A stretch of DNA of 64,000 nt, from contig CAPEBR010000003.1 of the NCBI GenBank assembly GCA_948602995.1, positions 62,001-126,000 on the forward strand, read 5' to 3'. This stretch comes from an uncultured Dorea sp. Lineage in GTDB: Bacteria > Bacillota > Clostridia > Lachnospirales > Lachnospiraceae. The first letter of the stretch is position 1; the number at the start of each line of letters is the position of its first letter. The position numbers and the translations under genes are program-made. This document shows, piece after piece, positions 23,740 to 32,194 of this stretch. The notes beneath the pieces were generated by a model, which searched no databases, had not been told where the DNA came from, and was given only the letters and a program-made list of their open reading frames with translations.

Positions 23740-25364
23740 AAAGAATATCCATTGTAAGGAAACTTGGAAGCTTTTTTTCGGTTAGGAAATTTGCTGCCAT
23801 ATTGATTCTCCTTATGGTTAATACAGTTTTAGCGATTGCGTATCCTTTTATCTATAAGCTATTTATTGACGAAGTGCTATTTAGGAAAGACATAAAATTT
23901 TTAATCATAGTGCTTGTGCTTATGGCAATATGGATGATCTGTAATGGGATAGGCAGGTATACCCTTTGCAAGGTTCGGACAGATTTTCTGGTCAGGCTTT
24001 TATATGAGATCAAAAAGCGGCTGATTGATAATATAATGGATAGGAGCCTGGACTATTACCTTAAAAATCCAGTGAATGAGATGAAGCATGTGGTGGAAGA
24101 TGATTGTAATGAAGTTGAGAATTTCTTTATTACAGATATATTTGACTTCATATTAAGCTGTCTGAATGTGTGTGTATTGACCATCGTTATGCTAGTGATT
24201 AGTCCGCCGTTGTTAGCAGGGTGTACCGTCCTTTTCGTGATTTCCTACTTTGAAACAAAACTTATTAAAGGCAAAGTAATACAAAACGCGGTAGATTTGA
24301 GAAATGCATTGTCAGAGGAGGATCATGTAAGATCAGATGAAATAAAAAATATAAAGGATATCAAATGTTTAAATTATACGGATGAGATAATTGCGTCTTT
24401 TCACGAGAGATCAAAGAAGATGATCGATCTGATTACAAAAGAAAAAATCTTCTTTTATATAAATAAATATCTGGGCGCCTTAAATCATGATCTGATTTCT
24501 CGCTTTTTTGTGTATACATTAGGAGGATTTCTTGTTATTAACGGCAGATTGTCAATCAGTTCTTTTCTTGTTTTTTTGGGATTTTATGAAAGCTTTGTCA
24601 GATACATGAGGGTGTCTATGGAAAGTAATTTTAACTTAAATAATAAAATCAATAAGTTGGAGAATATCTTGGAGTATCTTGCTTTAGATGTGCCTGTGGA
24701 AAATGAAGGAGAGGGAGCAAGTAAAATTGACTGTGTGGAACTAAGTAATGTGAACTTTCGATACGCTGGAAGCCGGGATGACCGCTATGTAATCCACAGA
24801 TTGAGTAATGAGTTTTATAAAGGAAGAACCTATTTGATTCAGGGAAGAAGCGGAGCAGGTAAAAGCACACTCATGAAGCTGTTATATAAGGAGCAGGAGC
24901 ATTATACAGGAAGCATTAGGATCAGCGGAAAGGAACTATCAGATTATGAAGACGCATATTATAGCCGGATTGCTGTAGCATCATACGACAGCAGACTGTT
25001 TCATACGACGATCCGGGATAATCTTTTAGTTGCAGATTCGGTTGCTACAGATGAGATGCTTTATGAAGCCTGTAAAAAGGCGGAATTCGAAAAAGATTTG
25101 CAAAAGATTCCAGGAGGGCTGGATGCAGCAGTCGGAGAAAACGGCAGCGCTCTCTCAGGAGGACAGAGAGAACGCCTGATCGTTTCAAGGTTATTTTTAA
25201 AGCATGCGGACTTATATATATTGGATGAGGCATTAGATGAGATCAGTGTGGCGGATGAAGTTAAGATTCTGGATGAATTAAGGAGGCAAAACAGGGAAAG
25301 CATCATCATGATAATCAGCCACCGGCTAACAGAATATAACCAGGCCGAATATGTCCAAATTTAG
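23736..25364 (+). CDS. ABC exporter half-transporter 2
   Basis: The 542-residue protein has six transmembrane segments (for example AAILILLMVNTVLAIAYPF and IIVLVLMAIWMICNGIG) and a short ATPase domain. Walker A is GRSGAGKST near residue 372, the signature is SALSGGQRERLIVSRLFL, Walker B is LYILDEALDEIS, and the switch His is kept (ISHRL). The Q-loop reads VASYDSRLF with Tyr where Gln is expected. The protein ends only about 10 residues after the switch region, shorter than usual. With half-transporter 1 it should form a heterodimeric exporter with complementary defects. The cargo is presumably the island's product. Confidence 0.88.
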   Translation: MKRISIVRKLGSFFSVRKFAAILILLMVNTVLAIAYPFIYKLFIDEVLFRKDIKFLIIVLVLMAIWMICNGIGRYTLCKVRTDFLVRLLYEIKKRLIDNIMDRSLDYYLKNPVNEMKHVVEDDCNEVENFFITDIFDFILSCLNVCVLTIVMLVISPPLLAGCTVLFVISYFETKLIKGKVIQNAVDLRNALSEEDHVRSDEIKNIKDIKCLNYTDEIIASFHERSKKMIDLITKEKIFFYINKYLGALNHDLISRFFVYTLGGFLVINGRLSISSFLVFLGFYESFVRYMRVSMESNFNLNNKINKLENILEYLALDVPVENEGEGASKIDCVELSNVNFRYAGSRDDRYVIHRLSNEFYKGRTYLIQGRSGAGKSTLMKLLYKEQEHYTGSIRISGKELSDYEDAYYSRIAVASYDSRLFHTTIRDNLLVADSVATDEMLYEACKKAEFEKDLQKIPGGLDAAVGENGSALSGGQRERLIVSRLFLKHADLYILDEALDEISVADEVKILDELRRQNRESIIMIISHRLTEYNQAEYVQI

Positions 25365-25415
25365 TAAGATTGAGAGAGATAACAAAAATAGCTGTAAATG
25401 GAAGGATTACAAAGT

Positions 25416-26820
25416 ATGTATAGAAGAGAGGAACAGGGCAGGATTGCGGTTATAACAGAGGCTTGCCAGATGGTTTCATATGAAAAACTAATACAATTAT
25501 CATACAGGGCAACCTCAAAGTTGGAGCCAAGAAAACTTGTTTTTCTTATGGTGAAAAATAATCTGGCATCAATTGTATTTTATATTGGCGCGATGAAAAG
25601 GCGTATTGTCCCAATGCTGTTGCATCATAATTTACAATTAGAATTGTTCAAAAATTTAATCAGGCAATATGCTCCAGGTTACGCTGTATTGCCATTTGAT
25701 TATTCATGGGAGCATGAAGATTATGAGATTATTGATCAGTTTCTTAAATATGTGGTTTATAGAAAAAAGAGGCTTTGTGGAAGAGAACAGGATTATCCAA
25801 TCTTTGACCAACTGGCAATATTATTGTCCACTTCAGGGAGTACAGGAAGTGCGAAATGTGTAAGACTATCCTATGAGAACATCCGGGAAAATACAAAGTC
25901 AATATGTCAGGCTTTAAATATACAAAGAGACGATAGAGCAATAACCACATTGCCAATGGATTACACATACGGATTATCAATTATTAATAGTCATTTATTG
26001 AAAAAGGCATGCATAGTACTTAACGAATATTCCATGATGTATCAAAAGTTTTGGAATTTAGTTGGAAAATATAAATGTACCACTTTTGGTGGAGTACCCT
26101 ATACTTATGAAATGCTTATCAAATTGAATTTATTGAATAAATTGCAAGGCTTACGCTACATAACCCAGGCTGGGGGGAAGTTGAATGAAGCAGCTGTAAA
26201 AAAATGTGCGAGCAGTGTTCTAAGCAAAATGTTGAGTTTATAGTTATGTATGGACAAACGGAGGCAACTGCAAGAATGTCCGTACTTCCGTGGAAATTAG
26301 TACATAATAATTGGGGAAGCATTGGTTTGGCGATACCAGGTGTTAGTTTATATTTGATAAACGAGAATGGTGAGAAATTATCGGCCTGCGGTATAGAGGG
26401 AGAGATTGTTTGTGAGGGAAAAAATGTTTCATTAGGATATGCATATTCATACAAAGATTTAGCACTGGGAGATGTTAATAATGGAATTTGGGAAACTGGC
26501 GATATAGCTGTTGTCAATGAAAATGGACTATTTTCGATTATTGGAAGAAAAAAACGGATTATAAAGTTGTATGGAAATAGAGTTAATTTAGATGAAATGG
26601 AAACATATTTAAAAGGAAAGGGCTTTTCAGTAGTATGTGTAGAAAAAAAGAAAAATTGTGTGTTGTATTTTTTAACGGCCCAATAAATGAATTGGCAAAA
26701 ATAGAGCTAGTAAAAAGAGGTATTCCATTAAGCGGCATTAAACTTTATTCGATTGATGAACTCCCCGTAGGCTTTTCCGGGAAAATAGATTATTTTAAGA
26801 TAAAGGAAATTATTAGATAG
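25416..26820 (+). CDS. AMP-dependent acid ligase interrupted by two -1 frame changes at A7 runs
   Basis: Three consecutive frames together encode a complete adenylation enzyme of about 468 residues. Frame 1 carries the P-loop LLSTSGSTGSAK and ends at 26243. Frame 2 carries YGQTEATARMS, GIWETGDIAVV and IGRKKRIIKLYGNRVNLDEME. Frame 3 carries LPVGFSGKIDYFKI with the catalytic A10 Lys. Both joins require a -1 shift and both fall on seven-A runs (26198-26204 and 26643-26649), in frame as A-AAA-AAA and A-AAA-AAG. Homopolymer under-calls, phase variation, slippage or decay are all possible. Start ATG 25416 follows GGAAGGA; ATG 25398 is the alternative. It would activate an acid for the carrier protein. 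Confidence 0.75.
26198..26204 (+). promoter_or_regulatory. Slippery heptamer A AAA AAA
   Basis: In the incoming frame the codons are GTA AAA AAA TGT. A -1 slip continues as ATG TGC GAG CAG, which restores the ligase alignment into the YGQTE motif. Confidence 0.5.
26644..26650 (+). promoter_or_regulatory. Slippery heptamer A AAA AAG (dnaX type)
   Basis: In the second frame the codons are GAA AAA AAG AAA. A -1 slip continues as GAA AAA TTG TGT and reaches the C-terminal catalytic Lys. A AAA AAG is the slippery sequence of E. coli dnaX. Confidence 0.5.
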
Positions 26821-26834
26821 GAGAATAATATTTT

Positions 26835-27701
26835 ATGTTTGCGGATTTACATATACATTCCAAATATTCTGATGGATTGTTAGATATTTCATCCCTTATT
26901 TCTGACGCAAGAGATAAGGGAATAGAAGTTATTGCTCTTACAGATCATGATACAATTAATGGTGTTATTGAAATGAAGAAAAAAATATGGGATATAGAGA
27001 CTATTCCAGGAATAGAAATAACAGTTTCAAAGAAAATGCATATTTTGGGATACTTTATTGACTATAAAAGCTGTATGTTGAAAAAAATTTTGGATAGAAT
27101 GGCATTAAAAAGGGCACGATGGCTTATTAGATTAATAAGAGAAATATCGAAGGAAAAGGGAGTAGAGTTTGGTGATTTTTTAAAAATATATGAGAATGTC
27201 ACAGTGAAAACTGTTAACAGATGGATTAGAGATATGGGTGATAATCGCTGCTCGAAGGATGAGGTATATGATATGTATTTTTGGAACAGTGCGAATCCCT
27301 ATGGAAAATATCCGACGTTTTCCTCAAAGGAGGCTATCGATCTGATTAATACCTCGGGAGGAGTTGCAGTATTAGCACATCCGGCATTAGTATGGGAAAA
27401 TAAAGAGCAATTTGAAGATTTGCTAGAGTCATTGATGCGAGAAGGGCTTAAAGGATTAGAGGTATATCACGTATTAAATGCAAAAGCTGGGTTACAGGAG
27501 TATTTTGCAGAAGTGGCGGTGCAAAAGAGATTGTTGATAAGTGGCGGTAGTGATTTTCATGGGGATAAAAATAAAAGAACTTATATAGGAGAATATGGAT
27601 TGCTAGAAAAAGAATGGGAGATGTTTCGGCAATGTCGGGGAAAATATAACCAAAAGCTACAAGATATTATTGAAAGAGAAGGATACGAATTTATTGTATG
27701 A
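26835..27701 (+). CDS. PHP-domain phosphoesterase
   Basis: The 288-residue protein begins MFADLHIHSKYSDG, the first PHP metal motif, followed by IALTDHDTINGV, PGIEITV, an internal VAVLAHPAL, and a final GGSDFHGDK. All metal-ligand segments of the TrpH/YciV-type PHP fold are present and the length is normal. Such enzymes hydrolyse phosphomonoesters or nucleotide 3'-phosphates. In this island a biosynthetic phosphatase role is plausible. The gene is 14 bases after the ligase and overlaps the kinase-like gene by 4 bases (ATGA). Confidence 0.85.
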   Translation: MFADLHIHSKYSDGLLDISSLISDARDKGIEVIALTDHDTINGVIEMKKKIWDIETIPGIEITVSKKMHILGYFIDYKSCMLKKILDRMALKRARWLIRLIREISKEKGVEFGDFLKIYENVTVKTVNRWIRDMGDNRCSKDEVYDMYFWNSANPYGKYPTFSSKEAIDLINTSGGVAVLAHPALVWENKEQFEDLLESLMREGLKGLEVYHVLNAKAGLQEYFAEVAVQKRLLISGGSDFHGDKNKRTYIGEYGLLEKEWEMFRQCRGKYNQKLQDIIEREGYEFIV

Positions 27702-28882
27702 AAGATTTTAAAATGTATAATTTGGGCGGATCATGTTGCCAGCGACGTATTGACAATGTAAATGGTGTGAAAATATTTATAAAAGAGATAGAAAAGAAAA
27801 TTGAGGGTGTTGAGAATGGGTTCACAAAATTTTTTTATGAGATAGAACATATGAGAAAATATCAAGAACTGGGGTTGTTTCCCGAAATTTATTATGTAGA
27901 TGATAAAGATGAGAAATATACTGTAGGAATGGAGTTTTGTTGCAATGGAGTAACTCTGTCAGATTTATTAAGAAATACTTGTATTGATATGGAACTTTTT
28001 AAGCATGCCTTGTCCTATATTATTGAAGAACTGTTCGGAAGATTATATTCCGATGTTTTTCCAGAAAAACCTGATGCTAGATATTTGGAAAAATGTTATT
28101 ACAGTAGGGTTGAAAAAAGGATAAAATATGTATTTGAACAAGGATTAATTGAAAAGTATCATTTTAGTGATACTTTATATTGGATGGTTGAAAAAGGGTG
28201 TGTTATAAATGGGGAATTTTATCCACCAATATCTCAATATTTAGAATATATGAGGAAAAGTGACTTTTTATCAGAAGTACTTATGATTGATTCTGTGTGT
28301 AACATTCATTACGATTTATGTCCTCTTAATATTTTGGTAGAGTTGGATTTGGCTTATAAAAAAATAACAAGTTTTAAACTTATTGATGTAAGAGGAGAGC
28401 AGGAGACGGGGAGAAATGTCCGGCATTATATGTATGATATGGGGAAAATGTTACTGGGGCTGGATTGCTTTGATTTGTTTAGAATTTTTAATGGAAAAGG
28501 AGAGAAGAAATCATATTTATTAAATCAGTATACAAATGATATTCCCCAATTTGACTTCTCTTTATTACCAGATGGAATGGCGGCAAGATATAAAGAAGCA
28601 AATGACTGTTTTTGGGAATTGATGAATGAAAAGCAGTATTATAGTAAGATGCTTAAGCAATCTGCTGACAAACTGAGACGACAGTATTTGTTCTCACGAA
28701 GTATGATGTATCACCCGGATATTCCGTGTAGAATAATATATGAACATGACGAAGAGATGGCAATATTATTTTTTATACGTGGAATGATGATGATTAGAAA
28801 TTTTTTGGAAGAAGTATTGGGCGAGGATCCGGTAGGGAAATTTAATGGAAAAATTGATTTATGGAATGGCATATCGCATTGA
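27698..28882 (+). CDS. APH/choline-kinase-like phosphotransferase
   Basis: The 394-residue protein has the aminoglycoside-phosphotransferase/choline-kinase catalytic loop NIHYDLCPLNIL (HxDxxxxN, about residue 207), followed by a metal-binding FKLIDVRGE about 28 residues later and YDMGKMLLGLDCFD. The LID-RG...YDxxK arrangement is like kinases encoded in capsule loci next to nucleotidyltransferases. An N-terminal Lys in VKIFIKEI fits the nucleotide lobe. It likely phosphorylates an alcohol or sugar, which could feed the nucleotidyltransferase at 20935. It is coupled to the PHP gene by an ATGA overlap. The substrate is unknown. Confidence 0.65.
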   Translation: MKDFKMYNLGGSCCQRRIDNVNGVKIFIKEIEKKIEGVENGFTKFFYEIEHMRKYQELGLFPEIYYVDDKDEKYTVGMEFCCNGVTLSDLLRNTCIDMELFKHALSYIIEELFGRLYSDVFPEKPDARYLEKCYYSRVEKRIKYVFEQGLIEKYHFSDTLYWMVEKGCVINGEFYPPISQYLEYMRKSDFLSEVLMIDSVCNIHYDLCPLNILVELDLAYKKITSFKLIDVRGEQETGRNVRHYMYDMGKMLLGLDCFDLFRIFNGKGEKKSYLLNQYTNDIPQFDFSLLPDGMAARYKEANDCFWELMNEKQYYSKMLKQSADKLRRQYLFSRSMMYHPDIPCRIIYEHDEEMAILFFIRGMMMIRNFLEEVLGEDPVGKFNGKIDLWNGISH

Positions 28883-28897
28883 TCTGATGGGTGAAAG

Positions 28898-29899
28898 ATG
28901 AATATTTTAATTTTGGGTGGAACAGGTGTTATCAGTCGTCAAGTTTCTGTATGTCTGATTAGAAAAGGGCATTTTCTTGTGCTTGCGAACAGGCAAATAA
29001 AAGCGGTTATACAGGGAGCATACAATGTAAAATTGGATATCAATGAAAATTTGGCATTGTACAGGCTGACAGATCAAATTAAATTTGATGTAGTTATTGA
29101 TTTTTTAGCTTTTGAAGCTGATGACGTAAAGATAAGACATAAAATTTTCAGAGGACGCATAAAACAATATATTTTTATAAGTACTGCAACTGTCTATGGA
29201 CAGAAATTGAAACAATTGCTGGTTAATGAGTCATTCCCTGTTGGTAACAGATATTCTGTATATGCACAAAACAAAATTAAATGTGAACAATTTTTTCTAC
29301 ATAAATGGGATAAAGAAAGATTTCCAATTACAATTATTAGGCCCAGCCAGACGTATAATGATCAAACTGTCCCTTTAGGAATTCATGGGAGATATGGAAA
29401 CTGGCAAAATATATTACGGATTAAGGAAGGCAAGCCAGTTATTATACATGAAAAGGGTGATTCTTTGTGGAGTGCAACAAGAAGCGAAGATTTCGCAGAG
29501 TGGCTGTCAGATATTTTAGGTGAAGAAAAGTTGTTGGGTGAAGTATTACAGCTTATTACGGATGACAGTATGACTTGGAAGAAAATTTACTCAGTGGTCA
29601 GTGATGAATTAGGGCGCAGATTAAACGCTATTTACCTTCCAAGTAAAGTGATTATAGAATATCAGGGAAATTACGATTTTTCGGAAAGCCTTCTTGGAGA
29701 CAAATCACGAAGCATAACTTTTGATAATAGTAAAAGAAAAAGATATTCGCAATATAATCCACAAAATAGTATGGAAGAGGGGATTAGGAAAGCTGTGAGA
29801 GGAGCAATCAATAATTCAAGAAATCAGATCAAAGATATAGAATTTGATATTTGGTGCGATAAGATGGCCTTTTTATGGCAAAAATGGTGCAGTATATAG
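28898..29899 (+). CDS. NAD-dependent epimerase/dehydratase (extended SDR)
   Basis: The 333-residue protein has the Rossmann motif ILILGGTGVISRQV at the N-terminus. A serine-containing strand FISTATVYGQ and the YSVYAQNKIKCEQFF helix give the Tyr-x3-Lys catalytic pair, and TIIRPSQTYNDQ follows. It fits extended short-chain dehydrogenases acting on nucleotide sugars. The island's nucleotidyltransferase could supply the substrate. It is the last enzyme gene before a weak terminator-like hairpin and a mini-transposon-like element. Confidence 0.82.
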   Translation: MNILILGGTGVISRQVSVCLIRKGHFLVLANRQIKAVIQGAYNVKLDINENLALYRLTDQIKFDVVIDFLAFEADDVKIRHKIFRGRIKQYIFISTATVYGQKLKQLLVNESFPVGNRYSVYAQNKIKCEQFFLHKWDKERFPITIIRPSQTYNDQTVPLGIHGRYGNWQNILRIKEGKPVIIHEKGDSLWSATRSEDFAEWLSDILGEEKLLGEVLQLITDDSMTWKKIYSVVSDELGRRLNAIYLPSKVIIEYQGNYDFSESLLGDKSRSITFDNSKRKRYSQYNPQNSMEEGIRKAVRGAINNSRNQIKDIEFDIWCDKMAFLWQKWCSI

Positions 29900-29940
29900 T
29901 TTTGTCTGTTATCCTGAGTTTTGCAGGCAATTGAGTAAAA

Positions 29941-29985
29941 AATGCTCTGGACACCGCATAAATAGAGGGGTTCAGGGCATTTTCA
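29941..29985 (+). terminator. Weak terminator-like hairpin
   Basis: AATGCTCTGGA and TTCAGGGCATT pair with two mismatches or wobbles over a 19-nt loop, followed by TTTTC. Confidence 0.3.
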
Positions 29986-30045
29986 AAATGCATAGAAGTG
30001 TTGTATTTTCTTTCCTTTTTCGAAAAATCAAAAAATAATGGGTCG

Positions 30046-30254
30046 CTTAAGCTTGAATTCCCATGTATATTTGGTAACTACATATTAAATCCACGAAAAC
30101 ACAAGGTTTCTCCAAATGTAGTTACCATTTATAAATTGGTATCTACTATGTAACCACAATTTGTGGATAATCTCCATAAAACCTTAAAATGATAGGCTTT
30201 ATCAGAACTGTGCCCCAATGTAGTTACCAAATAGGTCGGGGAATTCAAGTTAAG
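30046..30254. mobile_element. MITE-like element with 36-37 bp terminal inverted repeats
   Basis: The left end CTTAAGCTTGAATTCCC...TTTGGTAACTACA (30046-30082) matches the reverse complement of the right end TGTAGTTACCAAATAGG...GAATTCAAGTTAAG. Inside there are further TGTAGTTACC-like and ATGTAACCAC copies, as in elements whose transposase binds several subterminal repeats (IS21-like ends). There is no coding capacity. No clear target duplication was seen. Confidence 0.75.
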
Positions 30255-30379
30255 GAAGCCTTGAAAAAATATGCCCAAATGAATGGATATTAACAATAAA
30301 ACTTGCAAACTGCTGAAAGATTAAAAAAATTAAAGTATTATACGCTGAAGATCTAAACTGAAATGAAGGAGGACGATCC

Positions 30380-32146
30380 ATGTTTAAAGGTTTCAAATTT
30401 CTATTGAGGTATTCCTGGAAGTTTAGCAAACAGTATGTAATCTGTATATTTGCACTTCAGATTATTTCATCACTGATTCCGCTATTACAGGTGGTTTTGC
30501 CAAAGTTTATATTGGACGAGCTGGTAGGCAGACAGAGAATGAATGTTTTGATTCTATATGTTGCAATGCTTGTAGGTTATAATCTGATTGGCGGTTTGCT
30601 GGTGGATTTTCTGCGTGGAAAATGCTTTACAACGAAAGGAGTCGTTTTTACACGTTTTCAAAGTATGCTTGCAGAGCGGCTTGCACGATGTGATTATGAA
30701 CAGCTGGAAAATCCGGAATTTCTGGATATAAAAGAGAGGGCAGGAAAGTTTTTATATGCAAACGGACAGGGATTTGGAGTTGTTTTGGACAGTGCAGTTA
30801 ATATTTTGGGTAAAGCATTTGTTTTTATTGGTTTAATGACGATTATTGTGACTTTAAACATATGGATTGTTCTTTTGTTCGTGGGGCTGGTAATGCTCAA
30901 TGCTTTTGTGGAAGGAAGGGTAAAAGAAAATTATGTGAAATGGGACATGGAGAAAGTCCCAATTGAGAGAAAGACCTCATATTTTCTTGATCTGGTAGAA
31001 AACGTTTCCTATGGTAAGGAAATTCGAATTTATAATCTGAGTAGCTGGCTGGTTAAAAAGATAACAGCACATTTGAAATTATCGGATGAGTTTTATATCA
31101 GGCAGACAAAAAGCTATAACAAATCAAATTACTTTAATACCTTTACACGTTTTTTGAGGGAAGTAATCTCATACGGATATCTGTGTATGAAGGTGGTAAA
31201 GCGCGAAATTGGAATCGGAGACTTTACAATGTATCTGGCAGCAATCGCACAGTTTTCTACAGCAATGAATGATGTGATGGAGAGTGTGCTGAATATTAAG
31301 CAGTTTTCTTTTTATTATGACGCGTTAGAAAAGTACATGAATATTCCGTGTAAGATGAGGGAAGGGGAGCAGCTTCCACTGGATGAGACGAAGTTTGAGA
31401 TTGAATTCAGAAACGTATCGTTTAAATATGAAAAGTCAGATACATATGCCTTAAAGAATGTGAATCTGAAAATTGTGCCGGGCGAAAAATTAGCAATTGT
31501 TGGTGAAAACGGGGCAGGGAAAAGTACTTTTGTTAAGTTGATCTGCCGGTTGTACGATCCCACAGAAGGGGCGGTTCTGCTGAATGGGACAGATATCCGA
31601 AGATTCGAATATGATTCTTATATGAAGATATTATCTGTGGTATTTCAGGACTACAAGCTCTTTGCATTTACAGTAAAGGATAATATTGCATTTGAGAAGG
31701 CGGCGGATGTAACGGATGAAAAGATTGAAGACATACTGATCCAAAGCGGTTTTGAGAACCGCCTGAGAAAATTAGAAAAAGGAGTTCATAGTAATATCTA
31801 TAGGAACTTTGAACTGGATGGATTTGAGCCATCAGGAGGCGAAGGCCAGAAACTGTCTTTGGCAAGGGCTTTTTATAAGGATTCTCCATTCGTAATCCTT
31901 GATGAACCGACTGCAGCATTGGATCCGAGATCAGAATATGAAATATATCAGCATTTTAATCAAATGGTAAAGGGGAAAACGGCAGTATATATTTCACATC
32001 GCCTTGCCAGCTGCAGATTTTGCGATAGAATTTTAGTATTAATGAATGGGCAGATCAAAGAGTACGGAACGCATGAGGAATTAATGAATAAGGGTGGAAT
32101 ATATTTAGAGATGTTTCATATGCAGGCACAGTATTATCAAGAGTAG
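30380..32146 (+). CDS. ABC exporter half-transporter 3
   Basis: This is a 588-residue transporter with N-terminal membrane domain and C-terminal ATPase. Walker A is GENGAGKST near residue 379, the Q-loop is VFQDYKLFAF, the signature is PSGGEGQKLSLARAF, Walker B is FVILDEPTAALD and the switch is YISHRLASC. All catalytic residues are intact, so it could act as a homodimer, unlike half-transporters 1 and 2. AAGGAGG precedes the ATG. It is separated from the enzyme genes by the MITE-like element and followed after 48 bases by the second BtrH-like gene. Substrate unknown. Confidence 0.88.
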   Translation: MFKGFKFLLRYSWKFSKQYVICIFALQIISSLIPLLQVVLPKFILDELVGRQRMNVLILYVAMLVGYNLIGGLLVDFLRGKCFTTKGVVFTRFQSMLAERLARCDYEQLENPEFLDIKERAGKFLYANGQGFGVVLDSAVNILGKAFVFIGLMTIIVTLNIWIVLLFVGLVMLNAFVEGRVKENYVKWDMEKVPIERKTSYFLDLVENVSYGKEIRIYNLSSWLVKKITAHLKLSDEFYIRQTKSYNKSNYFNTFTRFLREVISYGYLCMKVVKREIGIGDFTMYLAAIAQFSTAMNDVMESVLNIKQFSFYYDALEKYMNIPCKMREGEQLPLDETKFEIEFRNVSFKYEKSDTYALKNVNLKIVPGEKLAIVGENGAGKSTFVKLICRLYDPTEGAVLLNGTDIRRFEYDSYMKILSVVFQDYKLFAFTVKDNIAFEKAADVTDEKIEDILIQSGFENRLRKLEKGVHSNIYRNFELDGFEPSGGEGQKLSLARAFYKDSPFVILDEPTAALDPRSEYEIYQHFNQMVKGKTAVYISHRLASCRFCDRILVLMNGQIKEYGTHEELMNKGGIYLEMFHMQAQYYQE

Positions 32147-32194
32147 TGTGATATGTGTTTTTGTGGTGATACATTTGGAAAGGAATATAGAAAT

